From Bacteroides intestinalis (GTDB lineage Bacteria > Bacteroidota > Bacteroidia > Bacteroidales > Bacteroidaceae), in assembly GCF_902364365.1 (NCBI RefSeq), contig NZ_CABJDN010000001.1, positions 372,001 to 436,000 of the forward strand: 64,000 bases of DNA, in the 5' to 3' direction. Under the pieces are notes generated by a model. The model was not told the origin of the DNA. It worked only from the letters and a program-made list of their open reading frames with translations, and ran no database searches. This document shows, piece after piece, positions 8,739-17,000 of the stretch (the first letter of the stretch is position 1; every line of letters begins with the position of its first letter). A program made the position numbers and the translations under genes.

Positions 8739-8947
8739 TATTAGAATAAGGAAAGTAGAAAATTAGAAGAATCAAAAGAGAAATACAAAATGAGAGTAAA
8801 TCATCCCTATACATGTTATATTATAAGTAACCATCTCTGTTTTATAATATTACAACAGACAACATGGTATCCCAATTAGTTTTTATAAATATTAAATCTA
8901 TTGCGTTAAAAAGAGCTTGTTTGTATCATTTTTACAAAAAAAATACA

Positions 8948-8955
8948 TATCTTTG
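8948..8955 (+). promoter_or_regulatory. Orphan -7 element in the empty region
   Basis: TATCTTTG is an exact -7 match, with TTTG at 8920-8923 (24-nt spacer, longer than usual). It could start an untranslated RNA or a long leader for the operon at 9733. Confidence 0.3.
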
Positions 8956-9682
8956 TAAATACAAAATAAGTGAGGCTCAAAAGAGCTTATATCGGCTTTG
9001 AAAATCAACAGATTGAACTATTTTTTTACATATCAATATACGCAGATATATTTATATATAAAAAAGAGAATTGTATTTCACTAAGTTCTTCTTGAACTTG
9101 CCATTTTTAAGATTGAAATCGTTTCTATTTACAATAATAATAAATAGGAACGTGTAGAAGTCTGACGAGGGTAATTGAGAGAAGACGTATTAACGGCTTA
9201 TTCACATAATAAAATGACGAATATGACAAATGCAAAAAAGACGCTTTCATTGGTAAGTTGTTGCATTGAACTTTTTACATGTTGTTTTTGCAATAATTTA
9301 GGTTTGAGGAGTACTATCCAAGTATCTATCCTCTATAATGATGCTACTTTTAATGATAATTTCATGCTATCACCTGTTCCTCCCTTTTGAGAGTGCCCAA
9401 GAAAGGTGAGAATACTCTTTTTACTTTTCTATTTAAAGAATCAAATCACGGACTATTGTTTTTAGAATGTAGAATTTATTTATCTACAAATGTTTGTTGT
9501 GTACAAACATCAGATATGCATTGCTAATGACTTTTTGGACAAATTATAAAAACATGAAAAGAGGCAATGTTATTTAGCCGCTTTTTATGCCGTATTTATC
9601 ATATCCAAAAGGGTAAGCTTACAGAATATTATAAAGGTTATTGATTACATAAGAGAGTTTTTTATTTAACGAATTGGGAGAA

Positions 9683-9690
9683 TATTTTTG
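9683..9690 (+). promoter_or_regulatory. -7 element for the envelope operon 9733-16899
   Basis: TATTTTTG, an exact match to TAnnTTTG, 42 nt before the ATG of the lipoprotein gene. The -33 region is only T-rich. Confidence 0.5.
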
Positions 9691-9732
9691 GATTACTGAT
9701 TCGTGTATTTATTAATTTAATTTGTTTGATTT

Positions 9733-12309
9733 ATGAGAAAATTGTATCGATGTCTATTCTTGCTGGGCATATTTGCTCTGGCAGGAGGATTGTGGAGTTG
9801 TTCGGATGATAATGACGAACCAGGTGGCAATGGGGATGGCACTGTTTTGGCAGTAGAGGCACCAGCTTCGGATGCTGTATTCGCAACTTCGGTGACTTTT
9901 AAGCTGAAAACTAAAGGAGCAGAGTCTTATGTGTATAAAGCTGTAGAAGGAGCTAATGCTACTGAACCGGATCCTGTAGTTACTTATGCTGAAGCACAGG
10001 AAAAAGGTGAAGTGGTAACTGTAAAAGGAGATACAGACGAAGCAACTGTAACTGGTCTGGAAGGTAATAAAACTTATACTGTATTTTTTGTATTTAAGGT
10101 AGGTAACGAGTATAAGATACATTCACAAGTGATTAATACACCAAAGTATTCTCAAATGGTGACTATATTGAAAAGTGATATGTTTTCTATAACCTTCCAT
10201 GTGGAAGTACCTGAAGATGCTTATTATAATGTAGGCTCCATTTTAAGAGAAAACTATGAGACTTATAAAATGCTTTATGGATACCGTGATGTTGATTTTG
10301 TAACCTATAATGGTGGTATGCAGAGTCCTCGCTTTAAAGGCCCTCGCAACATTACGATTGAAAATGGGGAGAATCCTTATATTGGTGCTCTGAATGAGAC
10401 AGAGTATGCTGAGTATGCTGACCCATATGTAATACATCCGGGAACCGGATATGTGCTTTTTGTCAGTCAATGTGCTGAAGATGGCACCACAGATGATTAT
10501 TCGGACATAAAAGACAATGGTGGCGGTGGAGATGATGACCTAGGTGTCTTGCTTTCTTCATTACCTAATGTAAAAGAATATACCGAAGAAAAACCGACTA
10601 GTGAAAATGTTGATTTTACTGGACTTTATGCAAAGACTATGCTCTTTTCTCAACAAGCAAAGATAGGTGAAGGAACTGTTAATGTTACTATTGATCGCCT
10701 CACCGAGCAGACTGCTTTAATTACATATACTCCGAGTGATGATATATTACAATATGCTATTGCTATGATTGATGATGCAAGCCTTGAGGAAGAACTATTC
10801 CCTCTTATTGGTGGTGAGGATGGCTTGCAGGCAAGTGCATTGATTTATGGTTCTGTTTTTGATGGCGTGCAACAGCTTGCTTATTCGTTAGAGAAAGGGC
10901 ATACCTATACTGTATATATTGTAGGATTATATAATGAAACAGGAGACGTTCAGTCATTCCAGAAGGTTGGGGGCATTAAACCGATTGTGTCTGATAAACC
11001 TGCTGTAGAACTCCAGGTTACTCCATTAAAGATAGAAAACCCTTATCAAGTAGGATTTAATATCAAAGCACCCAATAAAGATTGCTCTGCATTTAAATAT
11101 CTATTTAACTATACTAAAGACTGGTGGCCACAACTGAATAGTTTGGAAGGAGATAATTTGGAGGCAAATATTGCTAGCATGATTGGGACCTATGGACAAG
11201 GTATAAATAATGCAGAGATTTTGAATCAGATTAATAGTGCTGATGGTTTTGATCTTGTTTTTTCGTCTATCGATGATACTGAGAGTTGGTTGGTTTTAGA
11301 ATCTTATAACTCGGATGAAAAGACTAAGCTATTCTATGATGGTGACAACTATAAAGTGACGGCGACTCCCCTTGTTCCGGAAGAACGTGTAAACAGCGAA
11401 CTCTTTAGCAAACTTCAAGGTAATTGGATGGCTACAATGACTAAAAATGGTGTTACAACTCCTATGGCTGTGCCTGTTACGATTGCTGCTGGTCCGGAAA
11501 CCGTTTCTGTATTGCCTGACGATGTGAAAGATAAACTAATTGCCTACTTTGTGAAAAACGGTTCTTCTGAAGAACAAGCTGAAAAGACTGTACTTAATAA
11601 CTTTAATGAGTATAAAGAAAAAGCGGCTTACTATACAAAGAAGTACGAAGGACAGAATTGGGTGGTAGCTACAGGTTTTACTTATGATGATACCTATTCA
11701 CTTTTTGCAAATTCTTGGGATTTATTCCAGTCTACCGAGTATTCTGCATTTAATACAGATGAATTGTTCCGTGACTATGGTCCGAAGATGTTCTTCAAGA
11801 TTGCAAAAGGTGAGAATGATAAAGACGAAGTTACAGTTGTTACCACCCGTTATCAAGATAATGGTATGGATTATTACCGCTATATTGATCCGGTGGCAGA
11901 TTGGTGTGGTGCTTTGTGCTTGTATGCTTTCAATCCTGCTAGTGCAGGTTCTTTCTATATGGCAGACTTTCCGGTTGAGATCTCTGATGATATGAATACA
12001 GTCTCCATTAAGTCTGTTGAACAGGATGGAGTCGTTTATTCTCCAGGATTCGCTTATGAAATCATGGCTGGTTCTGGCTATTTTAGCTGGAGTTTCCCGA
12101 CTACTGCCGACGGTATTATCCTGGAGCGTGTGAAGGACGGGAATGCTATGCGTTTGACTTCTAACAATATTATTCAGGTTCCGAAGGTATCTGCTCATAA
12201 TGGCAACTATTTCCGGAGAACACGTACTCCTTATGATTATATTGTTAAGAATCCGATTAAGGGAAATATATTCTCTGTAGATTCTATGAAAAAGAATTTG
12301 AAGAAATAA
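9733..12309 (+). CDS. Large surface/envelope lipoprotein of unknown function
   Basis: 858 residues. The signal peptide ends in a lipobox (G-L-W-S-C, Cys23) followed by an acidic, Gly-rich linker (SDDNDEPGGNGDG), a pattern that in Bacteroidota often directs lipoproteins to the outer surface. The N-terminal 25-130 region looks like a fibronectin-III-type fold (repeated AxVTGLEGNKTYTVFF style strands), and a second similar segment lies near 325-420 (KGHTYTVYIVGLYNET). The C-terminal third has a lipocalin-like start (LQGNWMATM). I do not recognise the family. It is the first gene of an envelope operon but is separated from the second gene by a terminator-like hairpin, so it may be expressed more strongly than the rest. 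Confidence 0.85.
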   Translation: MRKLYRCLFLLGIFALAGGLWSCSDDNDEPGGNGDGTVLAVEAPASDAVFATSVTFKLKTKGAESYVYKAVEGANATEPDPVVTYAEAQEKGEVVTVKGDTDEATVTGLEGNKTYTVFFVFKVGNEYKIHSQVINTPKYSQMVTILKSDMFSITFHVEVPEDAYYNVGSILRENYETYKMLYGYRDVDFVTYNGGMQSPRFKGPRNITIENGENPYIGALNETEYAEYADPYVIHPGTGYVLFVSQCAEDGTTDDYSDIKDNGGGGDDDLGVLLSSLPNVKEYTEEKPTSENVDFTGLYAKTMLFSQQAKIGEGTVNVTIDRLTEQTALITYTPSDDILQYAIAMIDDASLEEELFPLIGGEDGLQASALIYGSVFDGVQQLAYSLEKGHTYTVYIVGLYNETGDVQSFQKVGGIKPIVSDKPAVELQVTPLKIENPYQVGFNIKAPNKDCSAFKYLFNYTKDWWPQLNSLEGDNLEANIASMIGTYGQGINNAEILNQINSADGFDLVFSSIDDTESWLVLESYNSDEKTKLFYDGDNYKVTATPLVPEERVNSELFSKLQGNWMATMTKNGVTTPMAVPVTIAAGPETVSVLPDDVKDKLIAYFVKNGSSEEQAEKTVLNNFNEYKEKAAYYTKKYEGQNWVVATGFTYDDTYSLFANSWDLFQSTEYSAFNTDELFRDYGPKMFFKIAKGENDKDEVTVVTTRYQDNGMDYYRYIDPVADWCGALCLYAFNPASAGSFYMADFPVEISDDMNTVSIKSVEQDGVVYSPGFAYEIMAGSGYFSWSFPTTADGIILERVKDGNAMRLTSNNIIQVPKVSAHNGNYFRRTRTPYDYIVKNPIKGNIFSVDSMKKNLKK

Positions 12310-12325
12310 TTAGTATAACAATAAG

Positions 12326-12369
12326 GAACTTCTATGGGAGAGAGCTCCTGTAGAAGTTCTTTTAATATT
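12326..12369 (+). terminator. Intra-operon hairpin, likely partial terminator (attenuator)
   Basis: GAACTTCTA (12326-12334) pairs perfectly with TAGAAGTTC (12351-12359). The loop contains a second stem (GGAG / CTCC). The hairpin is followed by TTTTAATATTTTA. It sits 16 nt after the lipoprotein stop and just before the TlpA start, so it may let only part of the transcription through. Confidence 0.75.
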
Positions 12370-12375
12370 TTAGTT

Positions 12376-12864
12376 ATGAATAAATTATTTTATATAACTC
12401 TCTTTCTTCTTTTTACTGTGACAGTTTCTGCACAGGAGGCATGGCCGGATGTAAAAGTAGAAAATGAAAAAGGTGAGGTAATAAGTACCAAAGAAATACT
12501 TGGTGGAAAACCAGCTATTGTTTCTTTCTGGGGTGTTACTTGTAAGCCTTGTATGACGGAGTTGAACACATTGAATGAATTGCTGGAAGAATGGCGAAAA
12601 GAAGTCGATTTCAATGTTATTGCTGTATCTATTGATGATAGTCGCTTTACAGCGCGTGCCCGTTCTATGGCTAAAGGTTTTGACTGGGATTTCATCTGCC
12701 TATTCGACAAAAATCAAGATTTGAAACGTGCGATGAACGTTATGCTGACACCACAGACATTTGTTGTTGATGGTACCGGAAAGGTGATTTATGCACATAC
12801 CGGTTATACTCCGGGCAGTGAATATGAATTGTTGGAGCAACTTAAAGCAATCACTAAAAAATGA
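12376..12864 (+). CDS. TlpA-like thiol-disulfide oxidoreductase
   Basis: 162 residues from the ATG at 12376 (MNKLFYITLF). An in-frame ATG at 12334 lies in the stem of the preceding hairpin and would place 14 polar residues before the signal peptide, so I reject it. After the signal peptide (ends VSAQ) comes a thioredoxin fold of the TlpA/ResA type. It has the active site C56-K-P-C59 in FWGVTCKPCMTEL and the cis-Pro in MLTPQTFVVDGTG. It should act in the periplasm, reducing or oxidising cysteines of exported proteins. Its stop overlaps the start of the next gene (ATGA), so the two are translationally coupled. The CxxC lipoprotein two genes downstream is a possible partner. Confidence 0.9.
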   Translation: MNKLFYITLFLLFTVTVSAQEAWPDVKVENEKGEVISTKEILGGKPAIVSFWGVTCKPCMTELNTLNELLEEWRKEVDFNVIAVSIDDSRFTARARSMAKGFDWDFICLFDKNQDLKRAMNVMLTPQTFVVDGTGKVIYAHTGYTPGSEYELLEQLKAITKK

Positions 12865-14423
12865 AACACATTTTATTCTTATTGCTGTTGGCAGGTACTG
12901 CGATGCCCAATCTGTGTGCACAGGATAAAGGACACTTGACAGGAGGGTTAGAATCGAACAGCATATATTATGTAAAAGATAGTAAGCTTGGAGATGAGAG
13001 TAGTGTCTATCCGGATGATCATTTTGGAAGCAATAATTATCTGAAACTTGACTATACCCGAGGAAAGTTCAGTGCCGGAGTTCAGCTGGAAGGCTTTTTC
13101 CCTGCTTTGCAAGGATATGACATAGGGAACTATGGTGACAAGAAAGCATTTCTGGGTGTAAAGTATGTAAGCTGGCAGGATGATAACTTTGGTTTCCGTG
13201 TGGGAGATATCTTCGAGCAGTTTGGTTCGGGTATGATATTCCGTAGTTTTGAGGATCGTACGTTGGGCATCAACAACTCTATCGAAGGAGTTTTCGGATC
13301 TTATTCTTACGAAAATATCCTCACGCTGAAAGGATTGTATGGACGACCTCGTCTGTATACGGATTATACAGATTCATGGGTACGTGGTGCTGATCTTAGT
13401 TTTTCTGTTGCTAACCTTATCGGTTGGCAGGGAATCATGCTCAATCTGGAAGGTAGCTATGTGAATCGTAATGAAAAGATATCCGATGAGTTGGCGGAAC
13501 TGATGAAGCCTAATTTGGATATGTATTCGGCACGTGCCAATTTTGATTGGAATGGTTTTAATGGTCGTGTGGAATATGTTGGTAAGGGCAAAGATGTCTC
13601 TTCTGCACTGTTAGGTGCTACTGCCAAAGGTCATGGTCTATTGGCTGAGCTGGGCTACAGTAATAATGGCTTCTCAGTCTTAGGTACTTATCGCGAACTG
13701 AAATATATGAGCACGAAACTCTCGCTGGGCGGTAGTGGGGTAGGAAATATTCTGAATTATCTACCTGCCCTGACGCGCCAGTATACTTACATGCTTGCTA
13801 ACTTGAATCCTTATCAAAGTAATGGTGAAGGTGAGAAAGGTGGACAAGTAGATGTTTACTACTCTTTACGTAGCAAAGAAGATCGTAGCAAATACTGGAA
13901 TTTCCATGCCAACGGTTCTATGTTTTATTCAGATAAAGCCACTACGGTAGAGTCACGTTTGTTGTGGCGGGATATCAATGCTGATGTAGAACGTCAGTGG
14001 AACAAACAACTGAAGACAACTTTCCTGGTATCCGTTCAGGAATGGAGCCCTACTCATGGGATGGATGACAAAACCTATGTATCGAATATATTCGTATTAG
14101 ACGGTTTGTATAAGTTTGACCGGAAGAAGTCACTGCGTGCCGAAATACAGTATCTTTATTCAAAGGATTATGAAAAAGACTGGATTGCAGGACTGGTTGA
14201 ATTTAATCTGGCTCCCCGTTGGAGCTTTTCCGTGAGCGATATGTATAATATGGGTGATACGAAGGTACACTATTATAATGGTTCCGTGAGCTATACTCAG
14301 AAGAATACGCGCTTACAGTTGAGCTATGGGCGGAATCGTGCCGGATATGTATGTTCGGGAGGTGTATGTCGCTATACCCCTGCTTACACAGGAGCTAATC
14401 TTACATTAACTACTTCATTCTAA
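12861..14423 (+). CDS. DUF6029-type outer membrane beta-barrel protein
   Basis: 520 residues with a signal peptide (MKHILFLLLLAGTAMPNLCAQ) and then continuous alternating, aromatic-rich strands ending in Phe (LTTSF), typical of an outer membrane barrel. The overall look matches DUF6029. A CSGGVC pair of cysteines near the C-terminus is unusual for a barrel and could be a substrate for the adjacent thioredoxin. It overlaps the TlpA gene by 4 nt and is followed 10 nt later by the Omp28-like gene. The function is unknown; it may be a pore or a surface scaffold for the operon's lipoproteins. Confidence 0.8.
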   Translation: MKHILFLLLLAGTAMPNLCAQDKGHLTGGLESNSIYYVKDSKLGDESSVYPDDHFGSNNYLKLDYTRGKFSAGVQLEGFFPALQGYDIGNYGDKKAFLGVKYVSWQDDNFGFRVGDIFEQFGSGMIFRSFEDRTLGINNSIEGVFGSYSYENILTLKGLYGRPRLYTDYTDSWVRGADLSFSVANLIGWQGIMLNLEGSYVNRNEKISDELAELMKPNLDMYSARANFDWNGFNGRVEYVGKGKDVSSALLGATAKGHGLLAELGYSNNGFSVLGTYRELKYMSTKLSLGGSGVGNILNYLPALTRQYTYMLANLNPYQSNGEGEKGGQVDVYYSLRSKEDRSKYWNFHANGSMFYSDKATTVESRLLWRDINADVERQWNKQLKTTFLVSVQEWSPTHGMDDKTYVSNIFVLDGLYKFDRKKSLRAEIQYLYSKDYEKDWIAGLVEFNLAPRWSFSVSDMYNMGDTKVHYYNGSVSYTQKNTRLQLSYGRNRAGYVCSGGVCRYTPAYTGANLTLTTSF

Positions 14424-14433
14424 AAAAAGACTT

Positions 14434-15591
14434 ATGAAAAAATATTGGAATTTATTATTGTGTTCTTTCTTACTTGTATTTGCTTCTTGTTCTGGCAATT
14501 CAGGTGAAGACGAGGTGCCTGAAGGTGGCGAACTAGTATTGATCTCTTCTGCTGCGTATATAGAGAATAATGGTACGGACCAGGCTGTATTTACAGTTAT
14601 GAAAGGTAAGAAAGATGTTACTTCCGAAGCTAAAATTTATCAGAAGAATGGTGCAAGCTATGATCTGATGGCTTCTACTTCTTTCTCTTCAAAGAAGTCG
14701 GGTGAATACGCTTTCTTCGCCAGCTATAATGGTGAAATGTCTCCTGCAATTACAGTAACAGTGACTTCCGGAATGCAAGGTTTACCCGAAGATCCTCAGC
14801 CAGATAAATTTGACGGATTCAAGCAACGTGTGCTGGCAGTGCAGGGCACAAGTTTGGGATGTGTATACTGTCCTCTTATGATTGCCGGTCTTACGGAATA
14901 TGCCAAGCTGGAAGAAAGCAAGAGTACCGTATTGGTGTCTGCTCATGCAATCATGTCGGGTGATGATATGATTTCGGATTACAGTACCGCCGTAGCCAAA
15001 GGCATGGGCTTCAACACTACCGGTATACCTGCTTTATTGTTTAACATGCGTTCAAGTAGTGAGATATTGGGTCTCAGCACTGCGGACTCTCCCAGCAGTG
15101 TAGCTAAACGTGTTCAATCTGCTGCCCAAACTCTGTTGCAGGGCGGTGCTAATACAGGTATCTGTGCTGCTGTATCTGGTACCGAAGCTTCAGGTTCTAT
15201 CAAAGTGACCGCTGCTGTAAAGGTAGGTAAGGCTGGAAAATATCGTATTTGTGCGTGGGTGCTTGAAGATGATATTCATGCAACCGGACAATTGAACAAC
15301 TATCCCTCATTGGAAGGAACCTATGACTTTACTCATCATAGCAACGTTTTGCGCTGCATCTCTTCGACCAGCCCGATTACGGGTGTGAACCTGGGTGGAA
15401 AAGAAGAATGTAAGTCTGGTGAAACCTTGGGTTTCTCTTATGAGTTTGATTTGAAGAAGCTCTCTGTTACAAATATGGCGAATGTGCGTGTAGCAATTAT
15501 CGTTACCCGTAATGAAAGCGGTGCGCGCTATATGGTGGACAATGTGATTAGTAGCAAACTGAACAGCCAGGTGAAATTTGAATATAAATAA
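14434..15591 (+). CDS. Omp28-related outer membrane lipoprotein with CxxC
   Basis: 385 residues. The lipobox is F-A-S-C near residue 19, followed by an acidic linker. The N-terminal domain (about 30-115) is Ig-like. From about 125 an Omp28-type thioredoxin-like domain begins, with C143-V-Y-C146 in the context TSLGCVYCPLM. Omp28 is named after a Porphyromonas gingivalis surface lipoprotein, and the family's function is not settled. The gene lies 10 nt after the DUF6029 gene and 9 nt before the metalloprotease, so co-transcription is nearly certain. Together with the TlpA protein the operon encodes two thiol-active proteins. Confidence 0.85.
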   Translation: MKKYWNLLLCSFLLVFASCSGNSGEDEVPEGGELVLISSAAYIENNGTDQAVFTVMKGKKDVTSEAKIYQKNGASYDLMASTSFSSKKSGEYAFFASYNGEMSPAITVTVTSGMQGLPEDPQPDKFDGFKQRVLAVQGTSLGCVYCPLMIAGLTEYAKLEESKSTVLVSAHAIMSGDDMISDYSTAVAKGMGFNTTGIPALLFNMRSSSEILGLSTADSPSSVAKRVQSAAQTLLQGGANTGICAAVSGTEASGSIKVTAAVKVGKAGKYRICAWVLEDDIHATGQLNNYPSLEGTYDFTHHSNVLRCISSTSPITGVNLGGKEECKSGETLGFSYEFDLKKLSVTNMANVRVAIIVTRNESGARYMVDNVISSKLNSQVKFEYK

Positions 15592-15600
15592 ACAAGTTGA

Positions 15601-16899
15601 ATGATGAAATTGAAATATTTATTCCTACTGTTTACAGTCGTATTATTCTGCGGCTGTTCAGAAGATGACGCAGAGCCTGTTTTCACATTACAGAATGCGG
15701 AAGTGGTTGCCAATGCCGAAGGTGGCGAGTATACGGTAACGGTGACAAGTACCAGTGACTGGACCGTATCCGAAGGTGCGGCATGGGTCGCTACGGAAAT
15801 CACTGCCACAAAGGATAAGCTGGTACTGAAAGTGAATGAGAACCTTGAAAAGACAGACCGTTCGCTGACTCTTACACTGACTAATGCCGAGAATCTTTCG
15901 CAGACAGTTTCTGTTAAGCAAGGCACTTATGCTTATAGTGCGAATCACCACTATAAATTGCCGGTTGTCTTCCATGTACTTTACTGGAATGCAAACAACA
16001 CACAGCACTATGTAAAGGAAGGGCACTTACAGAAAGTATTGGATCTTGTTAACCAGTATTATGATAATAGTGGTGTCGACATGAACTTTGAGTTTGTGAT
16101 GGCTACAGAAGATCCCGATGGCAACAAACTGGAAGAACCGGGTGTGAGCCGTGAGAAATGGCAGTATACAACGATGGATTGTACCTCTTTCATGGGTAGC
16201 GGTGACAAGAAGTATAAAGACATCTTGTGGGATACGAACCGATATGTCAATGTGGTTTTGTATAACTTCTCCGATGAATTGGTAATGGGTATTGCTCAAT
16301 TTCCATGGTTGCCCGAGCCTTTTGAATTAGGGGGTATCAGCCAGGCACCGAAAGGAGCTAACCTGAGTGAGAATCCTTATCCGCAGTGCGTAAGCCTTAA
16401 TAATAAGTATATCTATGATATTCCGGAGGGTGCGGATAAATACTCCATGTCCAATGTAATTGTGACGCTTTCCCATGAGTTAGGTCACTTCTTAGGGTTG
16501 TATCATGCTTTCAACCAATTGAATAATGGTAATACAAACACAAATCTGGATACTGATTATTGCACGGATACACCGCCCTACAACAAGGCACTGTATGATG
16601 TGAAGCTGACCAATTATCTGACCTATAATCCTGAGATTACTTCAAAATCCTCTGATGCTTACAAGGTGTATGTGATGCGTGTAAATAGCAAAACGAATGT
16701 GGAATTCCGTTCGACTAACATCATGGATTATGCCATTTCGGATGCCAACGCATTTACTGCAGAGCAGGCTGCACGTGTGAGGTATATATTGAATCATGCT
16801 CTCTTTATGCCGGGGCCGAAAGATCATACCGGTGCCGACTTTACGGAAACAAGGGGCAGTGCCTCCGACTTCCGCTTTACTCCTCAATTTATGGAATAA
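15601..16899 (+). CDS. BACON-domain zinc metalloprotease lipoprotein (M43-like)
   Basis: 432 residues (a second Met is at codon 2). The lipobox is F-C-G-C near residue 19. Residues about 25-107 form a BACON domain (DWTVSEGAAWV, then KVNENLEKTDRSLTLTLTN, cited by its edges), often linked to carbohydrate or mucin binding. The catalytic domain has HELGHFLGLYH at residues 292-302, the full metzincin HExxHxxGxxH zinc site. The Met-turn N-I-M-D-Y at 373-377 places it with pappalysins (M43), the group of mirolysin and ulilysin. It is probably a surface-anchored protease. It is the last gene of the operon and is followed by a strong terminator. Confidence 0.88.
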   Translation: MMKLKYLFLLFTVVLFCGCSEDDAEPVFTLQNAEVVANAEGGEYTVTVTSTSDWTVSEGAAWVATEITATKDKLVLKVNENLEKTDRSLTLTLTNAENLSQTVSVKQGTYAYSANHHYKLPVVFHVLYWNANNTQHYVKEGHLQKVLDLVNQYYDNSGVDMNFEFVMATEDPDGNKLEEPGVSREKWQYTTMDCTSFMGSGDKKYKDILWDTNRYVNVVLYNFSDELVMGIAQFPWLPEPFELGGISQAPKGANLSENPYPQCVSLNNKYIYDIPEGADKYSMSNVIVTLSHELGHFLGLYHAFNQLNNGNTNTNLDTDYCTDTPPYNKALYDVKLTNYLTYNPEITSKSSDAYKVYVMRVNSKTNVEFRSTNIMDYAISDANAFTAEQAARVRYILNHALFMPGPKDHTGADFTETRGSASDFRFTPQFME

Positions 16900-16943
16900 G
16901 GAAGATAAGCGGGAAGTTGTGTAAAGCATACTTCTGATAAATG

Positions 16944-17000
16944 AATGCGGGAAATCCCGAAGAGATTATTTTACTCTCTCGTGTTTCCCGCATTTTTTTA
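16944..17000 (+). terminator. Terminator of the envelope operon
   Basis: AATGCGGGAAA pairs with TTTCCCGCATT, followed by T7, between two convergent genes. The opposite strand lacks a T-run. Confidence 0.88.

Larger units (their letters stand above)
8443..9682. other. AT-rich 1.2-kb region without a convincing gene
   Basis: Between two clear plus-strand transcription units this stretch is strongly AT-rich and has frequent stops in all frames. The longest frame (9175-9390, 71 codons from a TTG) has a Cys-rich composition with no recognisable features and I do not call it. There is one short frame with a good ribosome-binding site (8670) and one exact -7 box (8948). The motif AAAAGAGCTT occurs near 8909 and again near 8979. 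No tRNA, IS or CRISPR signal is seen. Confidence 0.6.

Noticed and set aside
9175..9390. 71-codon frame in the AT-rich gap
   Set aside because: TTG start, no ribosome-binding site, odd Cys-rich composition and no recognisable domain; not enough to call a gene.
12334..12375. Upstream ATG start for the TlpA-like protein
   Set aside because: It lies inside a terminator-like stem and would bury the signal peptide behind 14 polar residues.
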